From Pectobacterium betavasculorum (GTDB taxonomy: Bacteria; Pseudomonadota; Gammaproteobacteria; Enterobacterales; Enterobacteriaceae), in NCBI RefSeq assembly GCF_000749845.1, contig NZ_JQHM01000001.1, positions 868,001 to 932,000 on the forward strand: 64,000 bases of DNA, written 5' to 3'. The notes beneath the pieces are model-generated. The model was not told the DNA's origin, ran no database searches, and saw only the letters and a list, made by a program, of their open reading frames with translations. The position numbers and the translations under genes were made by a program. Each line of letters opens with the position of its first letter. Position 1 is the stretch's first letter. Below, in pieces: positions 1 to 8,082 of the stretch.

Positions 1-495
1 TTCGATAGCGTGGCAAACGCAAGCCCAGCAACGGGTAATATCAGCGACCGAGTACATGCTGGCATCTTGATTGTAGAGTCTGCTGCTCGACTGCTGAATC
101 TGTCGAACAGCTCCAAGCTCGGGGCTTATCAAAAATTACAGTCGGTCATTGGCATACCTAACCTGATGCCTAGCTATGCCATCGATGCACCTAGCGATGC
201 AGCCGATGGATCCAGCCGTTCTACGAAGTCCCTTACCGATTTGTTGCGCCAGCATGGTTTCACCATGACGGCGGCGATCGCGTATGTTCGGCTGGAGGCC
301 GCGGGGATTGTTGAGCGTAAAACGCGCCTCAGCACAGGGAAGCAGATCAAGTCATTTTGGTCCGTTACATCACAGGGACTGCGTTACGGTAAAAACATCA
401 CCAGCCCGGCGAATCCGCGTGAGACACAGCCGCACTTCTTCGAATCACGTTCAGAGGACCTTCTGGCGATTATTGCTGGGAGGGATGTCGCATGA
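1..495 (+). CDS. Phage antirepressor-like protein, C-terminal part (partial)
   Basis: The reading frame is already open at base 1, so the gene probably begins left of the window; a GTG at 10 is the first possible start inside it. The visible part has an alanine/leucine-rich segment (ARLLNLSNSSKLGAYQKL) and a winged-helix-like end (TAAIAYVRLEAAGIVERKTR, then SVTSQGLRYGKNITSP) of the kind seen at the C-terminus of phage antirepressor and regulatory proteins. The stop overlaps the next start as ATGA, so it is translationally coupled to the adenine methylase. Family assignment is from remembered similarity only; DNA-binding regulator is an inference. Confidence 0.4.
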   Translation, partial: FDSVANASPATGNISDRVHAGILIVESAARLLNLSNSSKLGAYQKLQSVIGIPNLMPSYAIDAPSDAADGSSRSTKSLTDLLRQHGFTMTAAIAYVRLEAAGIVERKTRLSTGKQIKSFWSVTSQGLRYGKNITSPANPRETQPHFFESRSEDLLAIIAGRDVA

Positions 496-1358
496 TCGAT
501 TTCTCCGAAACCGAGTATGTATCTTCCTTACTGCGACAGAAATCAGAACCTGCACATCTTCTGAAAGATGTTGGTGACCAATGGCGCACACCTGATCCGC
601 TTTTCTGGGGCATCAATGCGATGTTCGGGCCGCTTGTGCTCGATCTGTTTACCGATGGCGAAAATAGCAAATGTCCGGCGTTTTATACGGCAGAGGACAA
701 TGCGCTGGCGCAGGATTGGGCGGCGCGGTTGGCAGAGCTGAACGGTGCAGCATTCGCTAACCCTCCTTACAGCACAGCGAAAATGCATGAGGGTGAATAT
801 ATCACCGGCATGCGTCACATCATGGCCCACACCGCAAAAATGCGGGAGCGCGGCGGGCGCTATGTTTTTCTCATTAAGTCGGCCACGTCTGAAGTGTGGT
901 GGCCGGAGCAGGCCGATCACGTTGCGTTCATCCGTGGACGTATCGGCTTCGACGTTCCCACATGGTTCAAGCCGAAAGATGATAAGCAAATTCCCAGCAG
1001 CGCAGGCTTTGGCGCGGCAATCGCCGTGTTTGATAAAGAATGGCGCGGCCCGGCTATCAGCTACATTCAGCGGGAAAAACTGCTGGCGACGGGGGAAGCG
1101 TTTTTAGCGCAGATCCGGCGTGAAGCGGGGCGCTTAGCACCCCAGCAGTCGATCATCATTCCTGATACCGAGAATACCGTCTGGCCTGCGGAAGTTAATT
1201 TCCTGTTCGAGCGGATTTCTACAGCAACCACGCTATCCGCCGGTCTGCAAAATAAACTCCGTAGTCACATTAACCGCCTGAAGCTCGAAGGCGTACCGGA
1301 TTCAGCCATTATCACCACCGCAGAAACATTATCTGTAGCCATGGGAGCCGCAGCATGA
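492..1358 (+). CDS. Phage N6-adenine DNA methyltransferase (Dam family)
   Basis: 288 residues. The N-terminal DQWRTPDPLFWGINAMFGPLVLD and the catalytic NPPY motif (about residue 90, ANPPYSTAK) are the signatures of the phage Dam family, in which NPPY binds the flipped adenine. Later SATSEVWWPEQADHVAFIRGRIGFD fits the same family. The C-terminal ~80 residues extend beyond the usual catalytic core. The gene starts inside the previous stop (ATGA) and ends 4 bp into the cytosine methylase, so the two methylases are co-translated. Likely role: modification of phage DNA against host restriction. The target site cannot be read from sequence. Confidence 0.85.
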   Translation: MIDFSETEYVSSLLRQKSEPAHLLKDVGDQWRTPDPLFWGINAMFGPLVLDLFTDGENSKCPAFYTAEDNALAQDWAARLAELNGAAFANPPYSTAKMHEGEYITGMRHIMAHTAKMRERGGRYVFLIKSATSEVWWPEQADHVAFIRGRIGFDVPTWFKPKDDKQIPSSAGFGAAIAVFDKEWRGPAISYIQREKLLATGEAFLAQIRREAGRLAPQQSIIIPDTENTVWPAEVNFLFERISTATTLSAGLQNKLRSHINRLKLEGVPDSAIITTAETLSVAMGAAA

Positions 1359-3343
1359 AAAACAGGGAAATTGTTGTCGATAACTTTGCAGGTGGCGGCG
1401 GTGCTTCCACTGGAATTGAAATGGCGATCGGTCGCAGCGTTGATATCGCGATTAATCACGATCCTAACGCGATTGCGATGCACACGACGAATCACCCTGA
1501 CACGTTGCACTATTGCGAGAGTGTTTTTGATATCGATCCGGTTGCTGCGACTTCTGGCCGTCCTGTTGGTTTGGCTTGGTTCTCACCAGACTGCCGCCAT
1601 TTTTCAAAAGCGAAAGGTAGCAAGCCTGTAAAGAAGGAAATCAGGGGGCTGGCTTGGATAGTATTGCGTTGGGCGCTTGCAGTTCGTCCGCGCGTGATGA
1701 TGCTGGAGAATGTCGAAGAGTTTAAAACATGGGGGCCGTTGCTGACCAATGCGGATGGCACGCAACAGCCCGATACGGCGCGCTCAGGGGAAACGTTTGA
1801 AGCGTTCTGTGGCATGTTGTCGGGGGGAATTCCTGCCGATCATCCAGCGTTAGCCGAGGCATGCGAATTTCTGGGGATTGAGCCAGCCAGCGAGCAGGGC
1901 AAGCAGCTTATTCGCGGACTGGGTTACAACGTCGATTACCGCGAGCTGCGCGCGTGTGATTACGGCGCGCCAACGATCCGTAAACGCTTTTTTATGGTGA
2001 TGCGCTGTGATGGGCATCCGGTTGAATGGCCAGAGGTTACGCACGCGGATCCGAAATCGCCCGCAGTGCAAGCAGGAAAATTGCAGGCATGGCGCACAGC
2101 TGCTGAATGTATAGATTGGTCAATCCCTTGCCCGTCTATTTTCGAGCGTAAAAAGCCGCTGGCGGAAAATACGTTGCGACGTATAGCGCGCGGGCTGGAG
2201 AGATTTGTTATCAACAACCCGACGCCGTTTATCGTTAAGTGCAATCACACCAGCACAAAGACGAAATACGATTGTTTCCGTGGGCAGGCGCTTGATGAGC
2301 CATTGCAGACGATCACTCGCAAGCATGGCTTTGCGGTTGTAACTCCGCATCTGACAAAATTCCGCACTGGCGCTGTTGGGCAGGAAGTATCGGAACCGAT
2401 GCCCACAATCACGGCTGGCTCATCGGTTCGACCTGGTGGCAATGGACATGCACTGGGAATGGTAGAGGCAACTTTAGAGCCGTTTATTGTTGGCGCTGGT
2501 GGTCCGAAGTATTCAGCAAAACCAAAAGCGGTAGAGCAGCCGATGAACACCTTGTGCAATACGAATCACTCTGCGCTGATAACGCCGTATATCGCTCGCA
2601 TCGGTCAGACGGGGTTTGGCGGCGATCGTATGGCGTATGATGCTCAGGACCCGCTGACGACCGTAGTAAGCAAAGCGGAACATTTGCTAGTGGCTCCTGT
2701 AATAGCGCGACAGTTTGGTAACAGCGTAGGCCATGGTGCCGATGAACCAAACGGCACAATCACGGCTGGCGGTGGCGGTAAATCTCAACTGGTATCCGCG
2801 TTTCTGGCTAAACATTTTGGCGGAAATTACACGGGGCCTGGCGCGAATCTGGATGAACCGGCACACACAGTAACGACCGTTGATCATCATGCGCTGGTAA
2901 CCTCGAACCTCATAAAGATGAGAGGGACGAACACAGGTCAGCGCACTGACACGCCGCTGCAAACGGTGACCGCTGGCGGAAACCATTTCGGAGAAGTTCG
3001 CGCGTTCCTGTTGAAATACTACGGCAACGAGAAAGAGGGCGTGGATATCAATGACCCTATGCATACAGTTGTTAGCCGCGACCGATTCGGGCTGGTGACT
3101 GTAGAGGGCATCGATTATCAGATTGTCGATATCGGCATGCGCATGCTGCAACCGCATGAACTGTACGCCGCTCAAGGCTTCCCGGAGTGGTACATCATCG
3201 ATCAGGATTTTAGGGGCGTGAAATACGCAAAAGATAAACAGGTGGCGCGTTGCGGTAACGCTGTACCTCCTCCATTTGCCGAAGCGCTTGTGCGTGCAAA
3301 TTTGCCTGAAATGTGCGCCAAAAGTGAAGAGGTGGCTGCGTGA
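1355..3343 (+). CDS. DNA cytosine-5 methyltransferase with repeat-built target-recognition region
   Basis: 662 residues. Motif I DNFAGGGGASTG (9-20), catalytic motif IV as SPDCRHFS (77-84, a PDC instead of the usual PPC but with the catalytic Cys kept), motif VI MLENVEEF (116-123), motif VIII DYGAPTIRKRFF (202-213), motif IX MLQPHELYAAQGFP (597-610) and motif X GNAVPPPF (634-641). Between VIII and IX, where the target-recognition domain belongs, there are about eight imperfect repeats of the form (D/E)P-x-x-T(I/V)T...H-x-L(V/I)TP starting near residues 314, 346, 394, 431, 463, 500, 532 and 566. Co-translated with the adenine methylase upstream and the HNH gene downstream. Probably protects phage DNA. 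Confidence 0.88.
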   Translation: MKNREIVVDNFAGGGGASTGIEMAIGRSVDIAINHDPNAIAMHTTNHPDTLHYCESVFDIDPVAATSGRPVGLAWFSPDCRHFSKAKGSKPVKKEIRGLAWIVLRWALAVRPRVMMLENVEEFKTWGPLLTNADGTQQPDTARSGETFEAFCGMLSGGIPADHPALAEACEFLGIEPASEQGKQLIRGLGYNVDYRELRACDYGAPTIRKRFFMVMRCDGHPVEWPEVTHADPKSPAVQAGKLQAWRTAAECIDWSIPCPSIFERKKPLAENTLRRIARGLERFVINNPTPFIVKCNHTSTKTKYDCFRGQALDEPLQTITRKHGFAVVTPHLTKFRTGAVGQEVSEPMPTITAGSSVRPGGNGHALGMVEATLEPFIVGAGGPKYSAKPKAVEQPMNTLCNTNHSALITPYIARIGQTGFGGDRMAYDAQDPLTTVVSKAEHLLVAPVIARQFGNSVGHGADEPNGTITAGGGGKSQLVSAFLAKHFGGNYTGPGANLDEPAHTVTTVDHHALVTSNLIKMRGTNTGQRTDTPLQTVTAGGNHFGEVRAFLLKYYGNEKEGVDINDPMHTVVSRDRFGLVTVEGIDYQIVDIGMRMLQPHELYAAQGFPEWYIIDQDFRGVKYAKDKQVARCGNAVPPPFAEALVRANLPEMCAKSEEVAA

Positions 3344-3720
3344 ATCTCACAAAAGGACAGCGAGAAGCCGTGCGCCTTAAGTTTGGTGGGCGATGTGCTT
3401 ACTGTGGTGAGTTATTAACAAAACGCTTCCATGTTGATCATGTTGAGCCGGTCTTGAGGAATATCAGCAAAAACTATGCAATGGAAAGGCCTGAAAACAA
3501 CACCTTAGAAAATCTTTATCCAGCCTGTATCCCATGCAATTTGTATAAGTCGAGCTGCCCTGTTGAGTTGTTCAGAGAACGGATTGCTACGCAAGTTGAT
3601 GTGACTCGCAGGGCGTCCCGTAGCTATAGAACTGCTGAGGCGTTTGGACTCGTTAAGCCGATGGGTAACTCTGTTGTGTTCTGGTTCGAGAAATATAACG
3701 CAGGGGAGGTGTCCGCATGA
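3340..3720 (+). CDS. HNH endonuclease-like protein
   Basis: 126 residues. Starts with GTG overlapping the methylase stop (GTGA). Zinc ligands CAYC near residue 19 and CIPC near 63, with HVDHVEP in between and an Asn/Cys-Asn pair (ACIPCN), give a standard HNH (beta-beta-alpha metal) fold. Sitting directly behind two methylases it could be a nuclease partner of them or a phage recombination or homing nuclease; the sequence does not decide. It ends overlapping the DUF1367 gene start. Confidence 0.75.
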   Translation: MNLTKGQREAVRLKFGGRCAYCGELLTKRFHVDHVEPVLRNISKNYAMERPENNTLENLYPACIPCNLYKSSCPVELFRERIATQVDVTRRASRSYRTAEAFGLVKPMGNSVVFWFEKYNAGEVSA

Positions 3721-4364
3721 CAACCGCTACCCGCAGCAAATCACCGAAAAAGCACAAAACTGAAGCGCTGGGCGTTTTGCTGCCTGGCGGCGGCATCAAA
3801 TATTGTACCGATCACGATCGCGATGTAATGAAAGGGGTGCCAATCGGCACTCCGATCTCGCTCACACCCATCGGCGACCGGCGCAATATCAAACATCACC
3901 GTAAATTCTGGGCGTTGCTGGATCTGGGGTTTTCGTATTGGGAACCTGCGTGGTCGTTTGTCAGCGATCGGGAGAAATGGATAGCTCATGAGGTTTCTAA
4001 AGAAGTCGCTCAGGAAGCGGGTGATCCTTCTTTATATGACAACGTTACGAGGATTATTGCTGAAAGAGTTCTGGAACGGCTAACGGCACAGCTTAAGCGC
4101 CGCTTTGATCCAGAGGCAGTTAAAACCAAAGATGCTTACTTGAATCACGTCATGGTAAAAGCCGGATTCTACGATCTGGCACCTAATCCTGATGGCGGTA
4201 CGCTGAAACAGCGTTGGAGCATTGCATTCGTTAACATGGGGCAAGAGAAGTTCGACAAGGTTTACCGCGGCGTATTTGGCGTGATCTGGAATGAGACGTT
4301 GAGCCAGTATTTTGCTGATGAAGCCGAAATGGAGAACGCGGTTCACCAACTGATGAATTTTTGA
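3717..4364 (+). CDS. DUF1367 family phage protein
   Basis: 215 residues. The block KHHRKFWALLDLGFSYWEP (about 58-77) is the signature of DUF1367, a family found in the ninR-like region of lambdoid phages between replication genes and Q. The N-terminus is Lys/Ser-rich. Function unknown; the position among nucleases and upstream of Q is the usual one for the family. It starts 4 bp inside the HNH gene, so it belongs to the same transcription unit. Confidence 0.7.
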   Translation: MTTATRSKSPKKHKTEALGVLLPGGGIKYCTDHDRDVMKGVPIGTPISLTPIGDRRNIKHHRKFWALLDLGFSYWEPAWSFVSDREKWIAHEVSKEVAQEAGDPSLYDNVTRIIAERVLERLTAQLKRRFDPEAVKTKDAYLNHVMVKAGFYDLAPNPDGGTLKQRWSIAFVNMGQEKFDKVYRGVFGVIWNETLSQYFADEAEMENAVHQLMNF

Positions 4365-4374
4365 GGACTGACCA

Positions 4375-4842
4375 ATGACCGATAATGTGGATTTTCCAGA
4401 CGATAGCGACAACGTTTTACAGTTTACGAAGCGCTTTGATGATAACGCTGATATCAAGGAGATGCGGAATTTTGTTGAAGCGCCGAAGCCAGAAGGTCGA
4501 ACGTGCCTCCATGAGCGGGTTGTGGTTTCTGAACATGAACGCTCGGTGAAATGCCGTTTGTGCAGCGCGGTATTGGATCCGTTTGATCACATGCTGGCTT
4601 TAGCGAAGAAAGAAACCCGCATTGAGTGGGAGTTAACAGGCTTACGGAGTGAGATTAAATCGCACCGTGAGGGGCTGGAGAAGCTGAAGCGTGAAGAGGC
4701 TAATTGTAAGGGCCGGATGCGTAACGCTCAAAATCGCCTCAATGATATTAATGGGCAGATCCGCGCAGCGAATCAGGAACTTCAGTTTGTGCTGAAACGG
4801 GTGGATGATATTAAAGCAATAAAGGAGAAGGGCGATGCTTAA
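4375..4842 (+). CDS. Hypothetical phage protein with zinc-binding segment and coiled coil
   Basis: 155 residues, not recognised. Residues ~43-65 contain C-x-H ... C-x-x-C (TCLHERV, VKCRLCSAVLDPFDH), which could bind one zinc. From about residue 75 to the end the sequence is a long charged helix with heptad spacing (LRSEIKSHREGLEKLKREEAN), likely a coiled coil. It overlaps the YbcO-like gene by 8 bp. Probably a small nucleic-acid-associated accessory protein; this is inference from composition and place. Confidence 0.6.
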   Translation: MTDNVDFPDDSDNVLQFTKRFDDNADIKEMRNFVEAPKPEGRTCLHERVVVSEHERSVKCRLCSAVLDPFDHMLALAKKETRIEWELTGLRSEIKSHREGLEKLKREEANCKGRMRNAQNRLNDINGQIRAANQELQFVLKRVDDIKAIKEKGDA

Positions 4843-5167
4843 GTCTCCGGCTTATCGCTCGAAAACCCTCCGTGATTCAGCTCGTGGGCGGGTTTGCACG
4901 TTGCAGATCTCTGGCATCTGCAACTTTGACCGCGAAACGACAGTTTTGTGCCACCTGCCCAGTTCGACACATGGCATGGCCTATAAGTCGGATGACTTCT
5001 ATGCGGTGTTCGGCTGCTCAGCATGTCATGACGTGATCGATGGGCGCATGCTGTATGACTGGCGACCGGGTGAAAAAGAAGAAACGTATCTGGCTGCGCT
5101 GCATGCTACATGGCGCATCTGGTTTGAAAATGGGCTTCTGGCTGCGAAAGGGGGGAAGTTTGCGTAA
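4835..5167 (+). CDS. DUF1364 / YbcO-like metal-binding nuclease-like protein
   Basis: 110 residues. GRVCTLQISGICNFDRETTVLCHLP followed by FGCSACHDVIDGR (about residues 64-78) supplies the paired Cys/His ligands of the DUF1364 (YbcO) family, a Rap-type nuclease fold common in lambdoid phages where it stands in the position of NinG/Rap recombination nucleases. No signal peptide or membrane segment. Start ATG overlaps the end of the upstream gene. Confidence 0.72.
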   Translation: MLKSPAYRSKTLRDSARGRVCTLQISGICNFDRETTVLCHLPSSTHGMAYKSDDFYAVFGCSACHDVIDGRMLYDWRPGEKEETYLAALHATWRIWFENGLLAAKGGKFA

Positions 5168-5612
5168 TTCAATTGACGCACTTTCCGCTGTCGGCAGCCA
5201 GTCAAAACTGGAAGTCTGTAACGGTTCAGTGCGCAAAGTTTCGCACCAAGCAGAACTGGAAGAGCAGGCCGCGCTCATTGAGTGGGCGGATAAGACCGTG
5301 ATCAATGGCATTAAGATCGGGGATTATCTGCTGCACATCCCAAACGAGGGAAAGCGTGGGCCGAAGGCGGCGCGTGATGCAAAGCGGCTTGGCGTTCGCG
5401 CCGGTGTTCCCGATCTATTTCTGTCACTGCCTTGCGGTGGATATGCTGGTTTGTGGATTGAGATGAAAGCTAAGGGAGGGAAATTGTCTGCACAGCAAGA
5501 GGTTTGGCTAAAACGATTGGATGAAGTTGGCTATCGGGCTGTTTGTTGTTTTGGATATAACCGGGCTATCGAAGAAGTAAATAATTATTTAACCAGTTAT
5601 TCTTGCACATAG
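5160..5612 (+). CDS. VRR-NUC domain protein
   Basis: About 150 residues from a TTG at 5160, which overlaps the previous stop by 8 bp and has GGGGGAAG just upstream. Longer in-frame starts (5040) would only re-read the upstream gene, so TTG is preferred. The core LRNSIDALS... HIPNEGKRG, LGVRAGVPDLFL, LWIEMKAKGGKLSAQQ is the VRR-NUC (PD-(D/E)xK) nuclease signature: catalytic Asp in VPDLF and E-x-K in IEMKAKG. The family acts on branched DNA; here it fills the Holliday-junction resolvase (RusA-like) position upstream of Q. Confidence 0.8.
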   Translation: MRNSIDALSAVGSQSKLEVCNGSVRKVSHQAELEEQAALIEWADKTVINGIKIGDYLLHIPNEGKRGPKAARDAKRLGVRAGVPDLFLSLPCGGYAGLWIEMKAKGGKLSAQQEVWLKRLDEVGYRAVCCFGYNRAIEEVNNYLTSYSCT

Positions 5613-5645
5613 CCCAAATAGCCGCATAGAAGATGTATTTATATG

Positions 5646-6050
5646 TTATTTTTTATCTGCATAATTAATAATTGGAATTAAACACTGATTGACAATAATA
5701 CCAGCAACTGCGAATGATAAAAAATACTGCCACGGCATGGAATTGAATATTCCATTGATAAACCCTAATAATCCAAGTAAAAATAAAACTATCAGTGTGA
5801 AGCAAGTTGTTATACGAAAGATACCGCGATCATTACTTAATAATCGGTCAAAGCCACCATTGATAATATCCCAAAAAATAAATGCTGAAAAAGCAGTTAT
5901 AAATCCCATTGAGTAACCAAATGCTATATTTTTTATAGATAAATAATTATCTTCATTCAAGAACTGTAATGATTGGAGTAAAATAAACCACATAATTGTC
6001 CCCAATGCTGCCAACCAAAATTTCCATGGTTTTGGTTTTGTTACGCTCAT
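5646..6050 (-). CDS. Reverse-strand membrane protein, probable moron
   Basis: 134 residues, not recognised. Four hydrophobic segments (about 11-29, 43-60, 79-98, 106-126) with short loops suggest an integral inner-membrane protein. It has a strong ribosome site (AAGGAG then TAATAAAC before ATG at 6050), is more AT-rich than its neighbours, and is the only reverse gene in a run of forward early-late genes. That is the pattern of a moron, a gene expressed from the prophage independently. Superinfection exclusion is a reasonable guess but nothing in the sequence proves it. Confidence 0.65.
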   Translation of the reverse strand: MSVTKPKPWKFWLAALGTIMWFILLQSLQFLNEDNYLSIKNIAFGYSMGFITAFSAFIFWDIINGGFDRLLSNDRGIFRITTCFTLIVLFLLGLLGFINGIFNSMPWQYFLSFAVAGIIVNQCLIPIINYADKK

Positions 6051-6132
6051 GTTTATTACTCCTTTAAGTTAATATAAAGTGTGCTTTTAGATTTGATGGT
6101 ATGTATTTTTAGTGAAAATTGGGGCTGACCAA

Positions 6133-6951
6133 ATGACCATAGCCATAGAACAACTTATCAAGATGCACGATCCGCGCTGTATGAGTATTGAATCACTGAA
6201 CGTAGGGCGTGGGCAAGGTATTCTTTCCAAAGAACAGATCGTTGGAGCGTTTGCTATTGCGCAGCGAAAAAATCCTGTTGGCTACGATCTACTAATGGCG
6301 AAGTATCGACATGATAGCGACGCGGGTTTGCGTATCATGGGAGCTATCTATGCTTGGCGTTTTTATAAAAAATACAAACATCTTGAGCATTCAGACACTG
6401 CCTGCCATCTGGCAATGAATATGGCGTTAGAGCGCAACCTACCTGCTCAGGTGGAGCATATCGCCAAATTGCTGCGCCGATATGGTGCTCGATCATCTCA
6501 AACGCGCAAGAATACGGATGCGTTACAGTCTGAAATCAAGCAACTGGATAAAAGACGTTGCCGAGATAAGGCGAGTGACGCTGAGTATTTTTTGGCAGGA
6601 GTAGAAATAGATCAATTGCGTGTCCGTATCAAAGCGGAGCGACAGGCTCTATATGATTGGTCAGAAAAAGAGGCGCGGCACAGCAATATTTGCCCGCGTT
6701 GTAGTGGAACGGGAAAAACATTACGCCCAGCGATCGCAGTGTGCAACGAGTGTGGCGGCAATGGACGAATCACTGCGACATTTGAGCATCTTCGCCAATC
6801 GCTGATGGATATCTCAGGGGCTGTGATATCGGCGGGTGAATGGCCGGAGTATCTGGATCTAGTTAAACGCTGCATGCGCTGGTTGTATGTTGAAGAGTCT
6901 CAGGCAGTTAGTGCTCTCAGCACTAAAATTCATGATGAAATGGAGGCATGA
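6133..6951 (+). CDS. Late-gene antitermination protein Q
   Basis: 272 residues from ATG 6133 (GGGGCTGACC upstream); a GTG at 6112 is possible. The C-terminal half has a DnaJ-like zinc finger, CPRCSGTGKTL (about 190-200) and CNECGGNGRI (about 207-216), the hallmark of the phage 82/21-type Q family (Antiterm). Q loads onto RNA polymerase at the late promoter and lets it read through terminators into lysis and head genes, which is exactly what follows here. The gene downstream starts 1 bp after its stop. Confidence 0.8.
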   Translation: MTIAIEQLIKMHDPRCMSIESLNVGRGQGILSKEQIVGAFAIAQRKNPVGYDLLMAKYRHDSDAGLRIMGAIYAWRFYKKYKHLEHSDTACHLAMNMALERNLPAQVEHIAKLLRRYGARSSQTRKNTDALQSEIKQLDKRRCRDKASDAEYFLAGVEIDQLRVRIKAERQALYDWSEKEARHSNICPRCSGTGKTLRPAIAVCNECGGNGRITATFEHLRQSLMDISGAVISAGEWPEYLDLVKRCMRWLYVEESQAVSALSTKIHDEMEA

Positions 6952-6952
6952 C

Positions 6953-7348
6953 ATGGGGATTTATGGTGAAACAGCCGTGGCGGTAGCAAGTAATTTTATT
7001 TATGGGCAATCGCCGCAAGAATGCTGGGAACATGAAATAACTCATTTCACTAGCAGTAAAGAAAGCAGGAGAAAAGGTTGTCCCAAATCTGCATTTCTTG
7101 GGCTGTGTCAGGATGGCTATGTAAAGGATGTTCCGAAAGGGAATTATTTACCTCCAGACAGTCCAAATAAAAAATACGCAATAGCTGCTGCTGAAAGATT
7201 ATTAAGTGAACCAACCAGAAAATATTCTAAATCTGATTTATGGAAAAAAGCGACGGAACATTTTGATGAGGCTGCGAAAAATCAAAATGGGCAAATGGAT
7301 GTTGTTCTGGCATTAAAAGACGCCGGATTACTACAGAAACCTGATTGA
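6953..7348 (+). CDS. DUF6979-like protein in the slot after Q
   Basis: 131 residues from ATG 6953, one base after the Q stop; upstream starts re-read Q. The start MGIYGETAVAVASNFI and the block KGCPKSAFLGLCQDGYVKDVPKGNY look like the DUF6979 family of small uncharacterised proteins. No signal or membrane segment. AT-rich relative to Q. In Shiga-toxin phages the space between Q and the lysis genes is where the toxin genes sit, so late-induced cargo is inferred. A repeat-type terminator (7361-7420) follows directly. Confidence 0.5.
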   Translation: MGIYGETAVAVASNFIYGQSPQECWEHEITHFTSSKESRRKGCPKSAFLGLCQDGYVKDVPKGNYLPPDSPNKKYAIAAAERLLSEPTRKYSKSDLWKKATEHFDEAAKNQNGQMDVVLALKDAGLLQKPD

Positions 7349-7360
7349 CCTAATCGCCTA

Positions 7361-7420
7361 TACGCGCTAAATTTGCGAAAGATACCGGAGTATGCCTTAA
7401 AAAGCTGCTCCGGTTTTTTA
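7361..7420 (+). repeat. Dispersed box-plus-terminator repeat, copy 1 (type A)
   Basis: Starts TACGCGCTAAATTTGCG, then AAAGATACC, then an intrinsic terminator with arms ACCGGAG and CTCCGGT and a T run. The box part recurs at 16078, 23469 and 31464. This copy is nearly identical to the one at 16078, including the terminator. It lies directly behind the DUF6979-like gene. Confidence 0.85.
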
Positions 7421-7433
7421 TTGGTCAGTCCTC

Positions 7434-7466
7434 AAGCCTGCATGGTTCGCCCAGCAGGCTTTTTTA
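7434..7466 (+). terminator. Intrinsic terminator, second in tandem
   Basis: Arms AAGCCTGC (7434-7441) and GCAGGCTT (7454-7461) followed by a T run. It stands 14 bp after the repeat-type terminator, which suggests it is the original terminator of this interval and that the cargo gene brought its own in front of it. Confidence 0.75.
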
Positions 7467-7488
7467 TTTCCTGCACATAGAGCGTGTT

Positions 7489-8082
7489 ATGTCCAAAATT
7501 CTCACCCTTTTAGATTACCGAGTCGCCGCGAGTAGTTTGGGGGTTCCGGTTGCTACGGTTAAAGCTGTGACTGAAGTAGAAAGTAACGGCAGCGGATTTT
7601 TATCGGATGGTCGGGTAAAAGTGCAATATGAGCCGCACGTCATGTATCAGCAACTGACGAAACATTTCGGCGGTGATCGGGCAAATGCTGAGTTAGCGAA
7701 ACATCCTGAGCTGGTGGCACGTAAAGCGGGGAGTTACCAACCCTTAGATAAAGAAGATAAAGATATGGATCGTGCTGCGACGGTGATTGACCGCCGTTGT
7801 GCGTTGCAATCCTCATCATGGGGAGCATTCCAGATCATGGGTTACCACTGGGAAACCTGCGGTTATCCAACATTACAGGCTTTCGTTAATGCCCAATACA
7901 CGGCAGCAGGGCAACTCGATACGTTTGTGCGCTTTATTAAAGCGGATGCCAAACTGCTGGCAGCGCTGAAAAATCGTGACTGGGAAACCTTCGCTCGAAT
8001 TTACAACGGCCCAGCGTATGCCAAAAATCGCTATGACACCAAACTTGAAAATGCATATAGCAAATATCGAGGGGCAGCGTAA
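7489..8082 (+). CDS. Endolysin, N-acetylmuramidase family
   Basis: 197 residues. The N-terminal VKAVTEVESNGSGFLSDGRVKVQYEPHVMY (about 24-53) carries the catalytic Glu of the N-acetylmuramidase (DUF3380) family, and SSWGAFQIMGYHWETCGY (about 108-125) is the second conserved block. It would cut the glycan of peptidoglycan at the end of infection. No signal peptide, so it depends on the holin genes directly downstream; its stop overlaps the next start (TAATG). Confidence 0.85.
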   Translation: MSKILTLLDYRVAASSLGVPVATVKAVTEVESNGSGFLSDGRVKVQYEPHVMYQQLTKHFGGDRANAELAKHPELVARKAGSYQPLDKEDKDMDRAATVIDRRCALQSSSWGAFQIMGYHWETCGYPTLQAFVNAQYTAAGQLDTFVRFIKADAKLLAALKNRDWETFARIYNGPAYAKNRYDTKLENAYSKYRGAA

